Below, in pieces: positions 43,221-51,499 of a DNA stretch of 64,000 nucleotides. The notes under the pieces are model-generated. The model saw nothing but the letters and a program-made list of their open reading frames with translations. It was not told the origin of the DNA and did not search any database. Made by a program: the position numbers and the translations under genes. This stretch comes from Leifsonia sp. ku-ls. GTDB lineage: Bacteria > Actinomycetota > Actinomycetes > Actinomycetales > Microbacteriaceae. Position 1 is the stretch's first letter; each line of letters begins with the position of its first letter. Location: assembly GCA_003367665.1 (NCBI GenBank), contig QKXI01000010.1, positions 1 to 64,000 on the forward strand. Reading direction: 5' to 3'.

Positions 43221-44045
43221 TCAGCGCCGCGCGGGGGAGAGGTTGATCTCCACCCCGTACTTGAGCTGGTCGGGGTCGCCGGCCATCCACGGGTTGAGCC
43301 AGAGCAGCTGGACCTCGGTGATGCCGAACCGGCGGGCCACCATGAACACCGTGTCGTAGGGGTTGGGCGTGTAGCCGGTGATCACGCCGTCCTCGACGGT
43401 GGTGGCGCCGTGCGCGAAGGTCGCGATGCCGTGGTCGACCGCCTGCAGGCCAGGGTAGGGCGACGGCAGCGTCCACGCGATCGGGGCGGCGGCCAGCACG
43501 CGGGCGTCGCCGGGGAGGGACACCTCCAGGGAGTGCAGGAAGGTCGGGTCGCCCAGGGCAACGGCGTCCCCGCCGAGTGGGAGGACGAGCTCCCCGTCGG
43601 CGGTCACGGAGTCGAGGTCGGACCTCAGGCTGAACCGGAGGGTCTCCGTGGGGTCCGGGACGCCGTCGTGGCGCTCCGTCGTGAGCAGGATCTCGAAGTC
43701 GGCGGTGGCGGTGGCGGCCGCCGCGGGGTCGTCCGGGCGCAGGTGCACCACGATCCGGCGGGCCGAGTCCACCACGATGGTGAGCGTCCCCGTCAGGGGG
43801 TGCTGTGCGCGGGGGTCGTCGATCGGCTCGTGGTCGACGACGCGCAGCGCACCGCTGCCGATCGTCTGCCCCTCCTTCAGCAGCTGCGGCAGCTGCTGCG
43901 CCAGCGGCACCGGGTCGGGCGTGGCGGTCGGTGTCGCCGTGGTCTCCCTCGCCGGCGCCGACAGCAGCGAACACGCCGACAACGTCATGCCGGCCACCCC
44001 CACGATGATGGCCGCAGCGATGCGACCCGCCCCCACTCGGATCAT
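43221..44045 (-). CDS. LysM-domain lipoprotein
   Basis: 274 residues. Lipobox LSAC (Cys about 25), a Thr/Pro linker, a central beta domain and a C-terminal LysM (YDTVFMVARRFGITEVQLLW, then LNPWMAGDPDQLKYGVEINL) that binds peptidoglycan. Membrane-anchored at the wall face. Its start lies about 105 bases from the divergent ClpC-like gene. Confidence 0.8.
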   Translation of the reverse strand: MIRVGAGRIAAAIIVGVAGMTLSACSLLSAPARETTATPTATPDPVPLAQQLPQLLKEGQTIGSGALRVVDHEPIDDPRAQHPLTGTLTIVVDSARRIVVHLRPDDPAAAATATADFEILLTTERHDGVPDPTETLRFSLRSDLDSVTADGELVLPLGGDAVALGDPTFLHSLEVSLPGDARVLAAAPIAWTLPSPYPGLQAVDHGIATFAHGATTVEDGVITGYTPNPYDTVFMVARRFGITEVQLLWLNPWMAGDPDQLKYGVEINLSPARR

Positions 44046-44109
44046 GGTCCGACCCTAGCGGATGCGACGTTCTGGCATTCCGGAATAAACGCGCCCCTCC
44101 TGCGTTGGA

Positions 44110-44130
44110 CTTGAGTGCACAAGGCTCAAC
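44110..44130. promoter_or_regulatory. HAIR-like heat-shock operator (HspR type)
   Basis: CTTGAGT, 7 bases, then GCTCAAC. The actinobacterial HspR box (HAIR) consensus is CTTGAGT-N7-ACTCAAG; the left half is exact and the right half matches 5 of 7. A TTGGAC -35 at 44105-44110 overlaps it. Confidence 0.6.
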
Positions 44131-44150
44131 TTTGAGAAACAGGAGAACAC

Positions 44151-46697
44151 GTGCCTGAGAACTTCACTCCCGACGGTGACGGCGCCAACTCGTTCGACGA
44201 GTTCCTCGCCCGGTACCTCGCGGGTGAGCGTGCGCGCAACGCACGCTCCATCGACATCAGCCGCTTCCTCAGCCGGCGCACCCAGGAGCTGCTGGCCGAG
44301 GCCGGCCGCTTCGCACTGCAGCACGGGCACAGCGAGCTCGACGCCCTCCACGTCCTCCGTGTGATGGCCGAGCAGGAGCCCGCCGCCGACGCCATGCGGC
44401 GCATCGGCGTCGACCCGGCCCGGGTCGCGCAGGCCGCCGAGTCGCGGCTCCCCGCCCCCGGCGACGTCATCCACGCCGACGGGGCCTCCATCACCGGCGC
44501 CCTGCAGCGCGCGCTGTTCCACGCGTACCAGGTCGCGCAGGCGTCCGGTTCCACCTACATCGACCCCGAGCACCTCTTCTTCGCGCTCGTGATCGGCCGG
44601 GACGCCCCCGCCGGTCGCGTGCTGCAGTCCGCCGGCGTGACCCCGGAGGCCCTCACCGAGACGATGCGCGAGAGCGCGACCGTCGGCGCGGGCGGCCCGG
44701 GCGAGCAGGAGGCCGCGGCGGGCGACTCGCAGACCCCGATGCTCGACCAGTTCGGCACTGACCTGACCGCCCTCGCGCGCGACGGAAAGCTGGACCCGGT
44801 GATCGGCCGGCTCGACGAGATCGAGCAGACCGTCGAGATCCTCTCCCGCCGCACCAAGAACAACCCGGTGCTGGTCGGCGAGGCCGGAGTCGGCAAGACC
44901 GCGATCGTGGAGGGCCTGGCCCGCGCGATCGTGGCGGGCGACGTCCCGGAGCAGCTGCAGGACAAGAGGGTCGTCTCGCTCGACCTCGCCGGCATGGTCG
45001 CGGGCACCCGCTACCGCGGCGACTTCGAGGAGCGGCTCACCAAGCTGATGGACGAGATCGGCGAGGGCAAGGACGAGCTGATCGTCTTCATCGACGAGCT
45101 GCACACCGTCGTCGGCGCCGGAGGCTCCGGCGAGTCGGGCGGCATGGACGCGGGCAACATCCTGAAGCCCCGCCTCGCCCGCGGCGACCTGCACCTGGTC
45201 GGCGCGACCACCCTCAAGGAGTACCGCCGCATCGAGAAGGACCCGGCGCTCGAGCGCCGCTTCCAGCCGGTGACCGTCGGCGAGCCCTCCGTGGAGGACG
45301 CCGTGCTCATCCTCGACGGCCTCCGCGGCGCGTACGAGGAGCACCATGGCGTGCAGTACACGCCCGACGCGATCCGCGCGGCCGTGGAGCTGTCCGACCG
45401 CTACATCTCCGACCGCTTCCTCCCGGACAAGGCCATCGACCTGATCGACCAGGCCGGCGCCCGCCTGCGCCTGTCGCTCGGCAAGCGCGTGGACACGTCC
45501 GCCCTGATGGAGCGCCTGGCCACGCTGGAGTCGGAGAAGAACTCCGCCGTCGCGGCCGAGCACTACGAGGAGGCGTCGCGCCTGCGCGACGAGATCGAGG
45601 ACGTGCAGCGGCGCCTGGACGACCTGGCGTCGGCTCCCCGCGTGGAGGCCGTCGTCGACGAGCCCGAGATCGCGGCCATCGTGTCGCGGGCGACCGGCAT
45701 CCCGGTGTCCCGCGTCGGCGAGGCCGACCGTGAGCGCCTGGCCCGGCTGGAGTCGGAGCTGCACGAGCGCGTGATCGGCCAGGACGACGCGGTCGTCGCG
45801 GTCGCGAAGGCCGTCCGCCGCAACCGCACCGGCCTCGGCGACGAGCGCCGCCCGGTCGGCAGCTTCCTCTTCCTCGGCCCGACCGGTGTCGGCAAGACCG
45901 AGCTGGCGAAGTCGCTCGCGGCGTCGCTGTTCGGCTCCGAGAAGGCGATGCTGCGCTTCGACATGAGCGAGTTCGGCGAGCGCCACACGGTCGCCCGCCT
46001 GGTCGGCGCCCCTCCCGGGTACGTCGGGTACGACGAGGCCGGTCAGCTGACCGAGCGCGTGCGCCGCAACCCGTACTCGGTGGTGCTGTTCGACGAGATC
46101 GAGAAGGCGCACCCGGACGTGTTCAACCTGCTGCTGCAGGTACTCGACGACGGACGCCTCACCGACGGCCAGGGCCGCACAGTCGACTTCCGCAACACGG
46201 TGGTCATCATGACCTCGAACCTCGGCTCGGAGTTCCTGGCCTCCCGCAGCGGCGCGCTCGGCTTCGTCCCGGCGGGCTCGGACGGCTTCGCGTCGGAGAA
46301 GGACATCCGCGACCGCGTCATGGGGAAGCTCCGTGAGGCGATGCGTCCGGAGTTCCTGAACCGCATCGACGAGATCGTGCTGTTCCGCAAGCTCGACACC
46401 GACCAGCTGCGCGACATCGTCCGCCTGCTGCTGAACGCGACCGCCTCCCGGCTGTCCGCCCGCGACATCGCCTTCGAGGCGACGGACGCGGCGGTCGCCT
46501 GGATCGCGGAGGCCGGCTACGAGCCCGAGTACGGCGCCCGCCCGCTCCGCCGCGTCATCCAGCGCGAGGTCGACGACCGCATCGCGGACCTGATGGTCAG
46601 CGGCGAGGTCGCCGAGGGCGGCCGCGTGATCGTGGACGCCGAAGGGGGTGCGCTGCGCGTGGCGGCGGCGCCGGCGGCGGTGCCGGTCGCGGCGTAA
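44151..46697 (+). CDS. ClpC-type AAA+ unfoldase (Clp ATP-binding subunit)
   Basis: 848 residues. A variable N-terminal Clp_N region (two repeats) is followed by AAA-1 (Walker [22 protein letters not shown]), a short middle part with a UVR motif ([20 protein letters not shown]), then AAA-2 (Walker [20 protein letters not shown]) and the D2-small domain ([14 protein letters not shown]). The UVR and short middle domain place it with ClpC, not ClpB. The usual ClpP-binding loop is not clearly visible, so it may be a disaggregase-like paralogue. GTG start after AGGAGAAC. A HAIR-like operator lies upstream. Confidence 0.9.
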   Translation: MPENFTPDGDGANSFDEFLARYLAGERARNARSIDISRFLSRRTQELLAEAGRFALQHGHSELDALHVLRVMAEQEPAADAMRRIGVDPARVAQAAESRLPAPGDVIHADGASITGALQRALFHAYQVAQASGSTYIDPEHLFFALVIGRDAPAGRVLQSAGVTPEALTETMRESATVGAGGPGEQEAAAGDSQTPMLDQFGTDLTALARDGKLDPVIGRLDEIEQTVEILSRRTKNNPVLVGEAGVGKTAIVEGLARAIVAGDVPEQLQDKRVVSLDLAGMVAGTRYRGDFEERLTKLMDEIGEGKDELIVFIDELHTVVGAGGSGESGGMDAGNILKPRLARGDLHLVGATTLKEYRRIEKDPALERRFQPVTVGEPSVEDAVLILDGLRGAYEEHHGVQYTPDAIRAAVELSDRYISDRFLPDKAIDLIDQAGARLRLSLGKRVDTSALMERLATLESEKNSAVAAEHYEEASRLRDEIEDVQRRLDDLASAPRVEAVVDEPEIAAIVSRATGIPVSRVGEADRERLARLESELHERVIGQDDAVVAVAKAVRRNRTGLGDERRPVGSFLFLGPTGVGKTELAKSLAASLFGSEKAMLRFDMSEFGERHTVARLVGAPPGYVGYDEAGQLTERVRRNPYSVVLFDEIEKAHPDVFNLLLQVLDDGRLTDGQGRTVDFRNTVVIMTSNLGSEFLASRSGALGFVPAGSDGFASEKDIRDRVMGKLREAMRPEFLNRIDEIVLFRKLDTDQLRDIVRLLLNATASRLSARDIAFEATDAAVAWIAEAGYEPEYGARPLRRVIQREVDDRIADLMVSGEVAEGGRVIVDAEGGALRVAAAPAAVPVAA

Positions 46698-46717
46698 GCG
46701 ACTCGGTCCGTCCAGCG

Positions 46718-46754
46718 CGAAGGCGCCGGTCCTGTTCGAGGGCCGGCGCCTTCG
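46718..46754 (+). terminator. Terminator of the ClpC-like gene
   Basis: CGAAGGCGCCGG and CCGGCGCCTTCG form a 12-bp perfect stem with a 13-base loop 20 bases after the stop. Confidence 0.7.
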
Positions 46755-46843
46755 TGCGTCCGTGTACGCATCCTGAACACCTCCACACCGACGCACACGC
46801 AACCCCCTGGACTCGTCCAGGCTCGGCTGGTTGCCTGGAGGGC

Positions 46844-49363
46844 GTGCCCGTTCCCGATCGACCCCGCAGTTCCCGGCTGGCCGCTCTCGACGAGCGGCTT
46901 GAGCCGCTGAAGCGTTTCGAGTTCCGGCCCGCCCGTACGCGCGGCGGGCAGATCGCCCAGTTCCTGGGGCTCGCGCTCGTCGCCGCCGTGTTGACGTCGC
47001 TGCTCGTGCTGCCCGGCTTCCTCGGCGCCGGCGCCACGGCCGCGGCCGGCGCCAGCGACTTCAACGCGCTGCCGGCCGACCTGCACATCCAGCAGTTCGC
47101 GCAGAATTCGACCGTGTACGCGAAGCAGGGCGGCCAGGATGTGCCGATCGCCACGTTCTTCGCGCAGAACCGGCAGGACGTCGGCTGGGACCAGATCGCC
47201 CAGACCGTCAAGGACGCCACCATCTCGGCCGAGGACCCGCGCTTCTACTCCGAGGGCGCCGTCGACATCTGGGGCACCCTCCGCGGCGCGGTGGCGACCG
47301 TGGCCGGCGGGGACGTGCAGGGCGGCTCGTCGATCACGCAGCAGTACGTGAAGAACGTCGAGGTCGAGAAGTGCGAGGCCCTGACCAGCCAGAAGAAGGT
47401 CCAGGCCTGCTACACGGATGCGGCCGGCGTGACCCTGCAGCGCAAGGTGCAGGAGATGCGGTACGCGGTGCAGGTGGAGAAGACCTACACCAAGAAGGAG
47501 ATCCTCACCGGCTACCTCAACGTCGTCGGCTTCGGCGGCCAGGTGTACGGCGTGCAGGCCGCGTCCCAGTACTACTTCAACACCACCGCGGCGAACCTGG
47601 ACCTGGCGCAGGCGGCGACGCTCGCGGCCATCCTGAACAACCCGGCGAACCTCCGGATCGACCAGCCGGACAACAAGGACAACGGCGCCGCCAACGGCTA
47701 CAAGCTCACCAAAGAGCGCCGTGACTACGTGCTGAACCGGATGTACATCACGCACACCATCACGAAGCAGCAGCGGGACGCCGCCAAGGCGACCCCGATC
47801 ACGCCGACCATCACGCCGACCACGCAGGGGTGCGCCGCCGCCCAGCAGTACAACGCGGCCTTCTTCTGCGACTACGTGCGCGACGTCATCCTCAACGACC
47901 CCGCCTACGGCAAGACCGGCGACGAGCGCTGGCAGACCCTCAACCGCGGCGGCCTGAAGATCTACACCACCCTCAACCTCGACCTGCAGCAGGTGGCGCA
48001 GGCGTCGCTGAGCAAGTACATCCCCGGCTCGCGGCCCGGCATCGACCTCGGCGCCTCCAACGTCGCCCTGGAGCTCGGCACCGGGCGCATCGTCACGATG
48101 GTGGAGAACCGCGCCTTCAACAACACGGACACGCCCGCCGACGGCACGACCGCGGTGAACTACAACACCGACGAGGACTACGGCGGTTCACAGGGCTTCC
48201 AGACCGGGTCCACGTTCAAGGCGTTCGACCTGGCGGCGTGGCTGGAGGCCGGGCACAGCCTGTACGAGACGGTGAGCGCGTCGCAGCACAACTTCCCGAC
48301 CTCCGACTTCACCAACAGCTGCGCGAACATCGACGGACCGGTCTGGCCGGTCACCAACGACGAGGGTTCGGCGAGCCGGCTCTCGGTCATGGCGGCGACG
48401 GCGGAGTCGGTGAACACCGCGTTCGCCGAGATGGGCACGAAGGTCGACCTGTGCTCCATCCTGAACGCGGCGAAAGGCCTCGGCGTGCACCTCGCCTCCA
48501 AGAGCGAGAAGTGGGTGCAGACCCCGTCGCTCATCCTCGGCACCAACTACATCTCGCCGCTCACCATGGCGACGGCGTACGCCGGCATCGCCAACAACGG
48601 CACGGTGTGCACCCCGGTCGCGATCGACCGCGTGGTGAACCCGGACGGCACGGACCATGCCGTGAGCAAGACGACGTGCACCCAGGGCCTCAAGCCGGAG
48701 ATCGCCGCGGGCGTCACCTACGCGCTGCAGGGCGTCATCCGGGGCGGCGGGACCGCGGCGAGCGCCAACCCGTACGACGGCACGCCGATCATGGCGAAGA
48801 CCGGCACGACCGACGACTCGCTGCAGAACTGGCTCATCACGTCCACCACGAAGGTGGCGACGGCGACCTGGGTCGGCAACGTGTCGGGCAGCACGCCGCT
48901 GCGGTCGCTGACCTTCAAGGGCATCGGCGGCGGCAACGTGAAGTTCTCCATCGCGAAGCCGATCCTGAAGGCCATCGACGCGCTCTACGGCGGCGACGAC
49001 TTCGCCAAGCCCACCGACGCCGTGCTGTACGGCGACCAGATCACGATGCCGGACGTGACGGGCAAGGCGCCCGACGTCGCCCAGAAGCTGCTGGAGGGCC
49101 TCGGCCTCGACGTCACCGTCGACCCCACCCCGGTGGACAGCGACCAGCCGGCCGGCACGGTCGCCGCCAGCGACCCGCAGGCGGGTGCGTCGGTGAGCAA
49201 CGGCGACTCGGTGACCCTCACGCTGAGCAACGGCTCGCGGGCGCAAGGCGGCTCGACCGGCGGTCCGACCGCCCCCGCGTCGCCAACGCCGACGCCCACG
49301 AACGGGAACGGCAACGGCAACGGCAACGGGAACGGCAACGGCAAGGGGAACGACGGAGGCTGA
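46844..49363 (+). CDS. Class A penicillin-binding protein with PASTA domain
   Basis: About 839 residues from GTG 46844 (GGAGG 4-5 bases upstream; the open frame extends further back but with odd composition). One membrane segment (about 38-60), a GT51 glycosyltransferase domain (EDPRFYSEGAV, QGGSSITQQYVK), a transpeptidase domain (QTGSTFKAF with the active Ser, SVNTAF as SxN, KTGTT as KTG), and one PASTA module (MPDVTGKAPDVAQKLLEGLG). The tail is a low-complexity run of Asn-Gly repeats after a Pro/Thr stretch. It polymerises and cross-links peptidoglycan. The Glu-Asp motif lacks the usual His-x-Gly (EG instead). Confidence 0.92.
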   Translation: MPVPDRPRSSRLAALDERLEPLKRFEFRPARTRGGQIAQFLGLALVAAVLTSLLVLPGFLGAGATAAAGASDFNALPADLHIQQFAQNSTVYAKQGGQDVPIATFFAQNRQDVGWDQIAQTVKDATISAEDPRFYSEGAVDIWGTLRGAVATVAGGDVQGGSSITQQYVKNVEVEKCEALTSQKKVQACYTDAAGVTLQRKVQEMRYAVQVEKTYTKKEILTGYLNVVGFGGQVYGVQAASQYYFNTTAANLDLAQAATLAAILNNPANLRIDQPDNKDNGAANGYKLTKERRDYVLNRMYITHTITKQQRDAAKATPITPTITPTTQGCAAAQQYNAAFFCDYVRDVILNDPAYGKTGDERWQTLNRGGLKIYTTLNLDLQQVAQASLSKYIPGSRPGIDLGASNVALELGTGRIVTMVENRAFNNTDTPADGTTAVNYNTDEDYGGSQGFQTGSTFKAFDLAAWLEAGHSLYETVSASQHNFPTSDFTNSCANIDGPVWPVTNDEGSASRLSVMAATAESVNTAFAEMGTKVDLCSILNAAKGLGVHLASKSEKWVQTPSLILGTNYISPLTMATAYAGIANNGTVCTPVAIDRVVNPDGTDHAVSKTTCTQGLKPEIAAGVTYALQGVIRGGGTAASANPYDGTPIMAKTGTTDDSLQNWLITSTTKVATATWVGNVSGSTPLRSLTFKGIGGGNVKFSIAKPILKAIDALYGGDDFAKPTDAVLYGDQITMPDVTGKAPDVAQKLLEGLGLDVTVDPTPVDSDQPAGTVAASDPQAGASVSNGDSVTLTLSNGSRAQGGSTGGPTAPASPTPTPTNGNGNGNGNGNGNGKGNDGG

Positions 49364-49368
49364 CCCCG

Positions 49369-49641
49369 TCAGGCCGCGGCGCTCTCGGCCCCGAGCCACG
49401 CCTCCAGGATGCGGTGCCGCAGCGCGTTCGACCGCTCGGCGAAGCCGCGCTGCCGGCGAACGTACTCGGCCTTGCCCTCTGGCGTTTCGATCGCGACCGG
49501 CTCCGCGCCCCACGGCCGCATGTCGTAGGGCGAGGCCTGCATGTCGAGCAGCCGGATGTCGCGGGCGAGCTCGAACGCGTCGAGCAGCAGCTCGCCCGGC
49601 ACGAGCGGGCCGAGCTTCATCGCCCACTTGTAGACATACAA
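49369..49641 (-). pseudogene. C-terminal fragment of a 3-methyladenine-DNA-glycosylase-family gene, split by the prophage
   Basis: About 90 codons remain: VYKWAMKLGPLVPGELLLDA, then DIRLLDMQASPYDM and IETPEGKAEYVRRQRGFAER. From memory of the family, full proteins of the actinobacterial group annotated as 3-methyladenine DNA glycosylase have about 290 residues and carry ...HAGMDVYKWA-type sequence just before this part. Here the homology begins at VYKWA, and the bases before it belong to the prophage; the apparent start is a TTG. The rest of the gene should lie beyond attR. The break falls 15-30 bases from the integrase start, so this is the attL side of the insertion. The original gene is presumably inactive in the lysogen. 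Confidence 0.8.
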
Positions 49642-49656
49642 CAGTACAATTGCAGA
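49622..49656. other. attL junction of the prophage
   Basis: Host coding sequence (reading GTCTACAAGTGG on the minus strand) stops being recognisable here and the prophage starts. The exact core cannot be fixed because attR is outside the window. It is adjacent to the serine-integrase gene. Confidence 0.7.
49645..49650 (+). promoter_or_regulatory. -10 element of the integrase
   Basis: TACAAT, 6 bases before ATG 49657, no ribosome-binding site. The -35 position falls in the attL host side, so the promoter may change on integration. Confidence 0.5.
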
Positions 49657-51042
49657 ATGCGTGCTGCCATCTACCTCCGTCAGTCTCTCGACAACACCGA
49701 GGGTATCGAGCGCCAGCGAGACCGGTGCCGGGCACTGGCCGTGGCGCGGGACTGGGAGGTTGTGGAGGAGTTCGAAGACAACGCCGTCTCCGCCTCCAAG
49801 AGCCGCGAGCGCGCCGAGTGGGCCAAGATGCTGGAGCGTGCCAAGGCCGGTGAGTTCGATGTCATCGTGTCTACCAAGCTGGACCGCCTTGCCCGCCGCG
49901 TTCGGGACGTGCTGGACCTCCAGGAAATCGGTGTCTCTATCGCCACGCTGGAGAACGACATTGACACCACCACGGCCTCTGGGCGCTTCCAGGCGCAGCT
50001 ACTCGCAGCGCTCGCAGAGCTTGAGGCCAACCGCAAGGGTGAGCGTCACAAGGACGCGCACGTAGCCCGTGCGGCCCGGGGTATCCCGCGCACCACCAAG
50101 CGCCCGTATGGGTGGAAGGCCGATGGACAGACGCTGGAGCCGGAGGAGGCGGAGCACCTACGCCTGGCCATCCAGAATGTCCTGGCCGGAGGATCGCTCC
50201 GGGCCGAGGTGAAGCGCATGAATGACGCAGGCGCACGCACGCCCGTCTACAAGAGCGGTTCGGGCGGGCAGGAGTGGACTACCCGCACCCTGGTATCGGT
50301 GCTGGACCGCCCGCGCATGGCGGGCATCAACACGTACCTGGGTGAAGTCACCGAGCACAGCACCATTGAGCCGGTGGTCTCGGTGGAGGACTGGGAGGCG
50401 TACCGGGCTATCCGCAAGGACCCGACCCGCCTGACCCGCGAGGGACGCGGCAAGACCCCTCTGGCCCACTTCCTGTCCGGTGTTCCGGTGTGCACCTGCG
50501 GCGAGACCCTGAGCGCCCAGCCCGTCCGTAGCCGGGGCAAGTCGGTGGATTACTACACGTGCAGGAAGGGCAAGGGGAAGGGCCACGTGGCCATTGCCGC
50601 GCACCTCCTGGAGGTCAAGGCAGAGGCCTACCTCTACGGCATGATGTCGGGTGGATACGTGAAGCCGGGCGACACGGGGGAGAAGGTCAAGGCGCTTCGT
50701 GAACGCCTGGCCACGATTGCCGAGGAGCAGACCGAAGCCACGGACCTCATGCTCACCAAGGGCGTGGACAAGGCGCGCGTCCGTACCCGGCTGGCTGAGC
50801 TTGCCGAGGAGGCGACCACGGCCAGCGCAGAGCTTGAGGCTGCCCTTTCGGCGGACCTGGGAGCCGAGTGGCTGGAGAAGCTGAACGCGGCAGGGGAGGA
50901 CTCAGCAGAGTCCGCTACCGAGTTCCTGGCATGGTTCAAGGCCCTGCCGGTGGAAACGCAGAGAGCCCTGGTCCGGGGCAACATGACTATCCATGTTCAG
51001 CCCGGCCAGGGCTCGGAGCGTGCGGTCATCCGACCGCGTTAG
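49657..51042 (+). CDS. int: Large serine integrase
   Basis: 461 residues. The resolvase catalytic domain (AIYLRQSLDNTEG with the nucleophile Ser10; VIVSTKLDRLARRVRDVLDL) is followed by a recombinase domain (YGWKADGQTLEPEEAEHLRL), a zinc ribbon (VCTCGETLSAQ ... YYTC) and a C-terminal coiled coil (VKALRERLATIAEEQTEA). It carries out unidirectional recombination between attP and attB; excision would need a directionality factor. It is the first gene at attL and convergent with a zinc-ribbon gene, whose 3' end it overlaps by 4 bases. Confidence 0.95.
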   Translation: MRAAIYLRQSLDNTEGIERQRDRCRALAVARDWEVVEEFEDNAVSASKSRERAEWAKMLERAKAGEFDVIVSTKLDRLARRVRDVLDLQEIGVSIATLENDIDTTTASGRFQAQLLAALAELEANRKGERHKDAHVARAARGIPRTTKRPYGWKADGQTLEPEEAEHLRLAIQNVLAGGSLRAEVKRMNDAGARTPVYKSGSGGQEWTTRTLVSVLDRPRMAGINTYLGEVTEHSTIEPVVSVEDWEAYRAIRKDPTRLTREGRGKTPLAHFLSGVPVCTCGETLSAQPVRSRGKSVDYYTCRKGKGKGHVAIAAHLLEVKAEAYLYGMMSGGYVKPGDTGEKVKALRERLATIAEEQTEATDLMLTKGVDKARVRTRLAELAEEATTASAELEAALSADLGAEWLEKLNAAGEDSAESATEFLAWFKALPVETQRALVRGNMTIHVQPGQGSERAVIRPR

Positions 51043-51221
51043 AACGGCACCGACCACCCAAAGGTGTGGTTGGCCGGGTTGTGGTTCGGGCAGTCCGGGT
51101 TGTGGCAGCGCCACGGCACCCGTTCACGGGAGGGGCTGGAATCTCCGAAAGTAGCTCCAGCCTCACTCCACCGGTAATCAACCTCCCACTCACAAAGTGA
51201 GCACTTCTCGCGGTTTGCCAT
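51039..51221 (-). CDS. Zinc-ribbon protein, 60 aa
   Basis: CSLCEWEVDYRW ... RCHNPDCPNHN gives two Cys pairs (CxxC and CxxxxC) plus a His, as in small zinc-ribbon phage proteins. It overlaps the integrase stop by 4 bases. Candidates are a recombination directionality factor or regulator, but no homology is claimed. Confidence 0.6.
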   Translation of the reverse strand: MANREKCSLCEWEVDYRWSEAGATFGDSSPSRERVPWRCHNPDCPNHNPANHTFGWSVPF

Positions 51222-51272
51222 ATATCAAGGGTAAGGCTCACCTATGACACCTGCGCCACCGACGCCACAGTG

Positions 51273-51452
51273 TCACTTGGTCTGTTCGCAATAGAAGTAG
51301 TCGTAGCCCTTCCACTGTGAACAGTCCTTCTCCGGCTTGGCGTTAGAGGCGACCGCTGCCCAGATGATGACCGTGGCCGCGATGACCGCGAGCAGTCCGG
51401 CAATAACCCAAAGGACCGTGCGGTTGCCGGACTTCGTAGATGTCTCGCTCAT
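51273..51452 (-). CDS. Single-TM protein, 59 aa
   Basis: A short basic N-terminus, one membrane segment (TVLWVIAGLLAVIAATVIIW) and a soluble, Cys- and Tyr-rich tail (CSQWKGYDYFYCEQTK). ATG 51452 follows GGGGGTGA, which fits a ribosome-binding site; the GTG six bases upstream would give two extra residues. The role could be membrane-based superinfection exclusion (inference only). Confidence 0.6.
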   Translation of the reverse strand: MSETSTKSGNRTVLWVIAGLLAVIAATVIIWAAVASNAKPEKDCSQWKGYDYFYCEQTK

Positions 51453-51499
51453 GTTCACCCCCTAACGCAGGTTTTCGATATTTCTTTATATAACTAGTC

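Noticed and set aside
49262-49360. GGCAACGGCAAC repeats at the end of the penicillin-binding protein
   Set aside because: They encode an Asn-Gly tail, a common low-complexity end of such proteins; not a CRISPR or mobile repeat.
47830-49650. Frame linking the penicillin-binding-protein region to the integrase as one 1,070-codon gene
   Set aside because: The first part is a shadow of the penicillin-binding protein; the integrase starts at ATG 49657 at the prophage border.
51273-51452. Holin candidate for the one-TM protein
   Set aside because: Only one membrane segment, leftward orientation and distance from any endolysin; no support.
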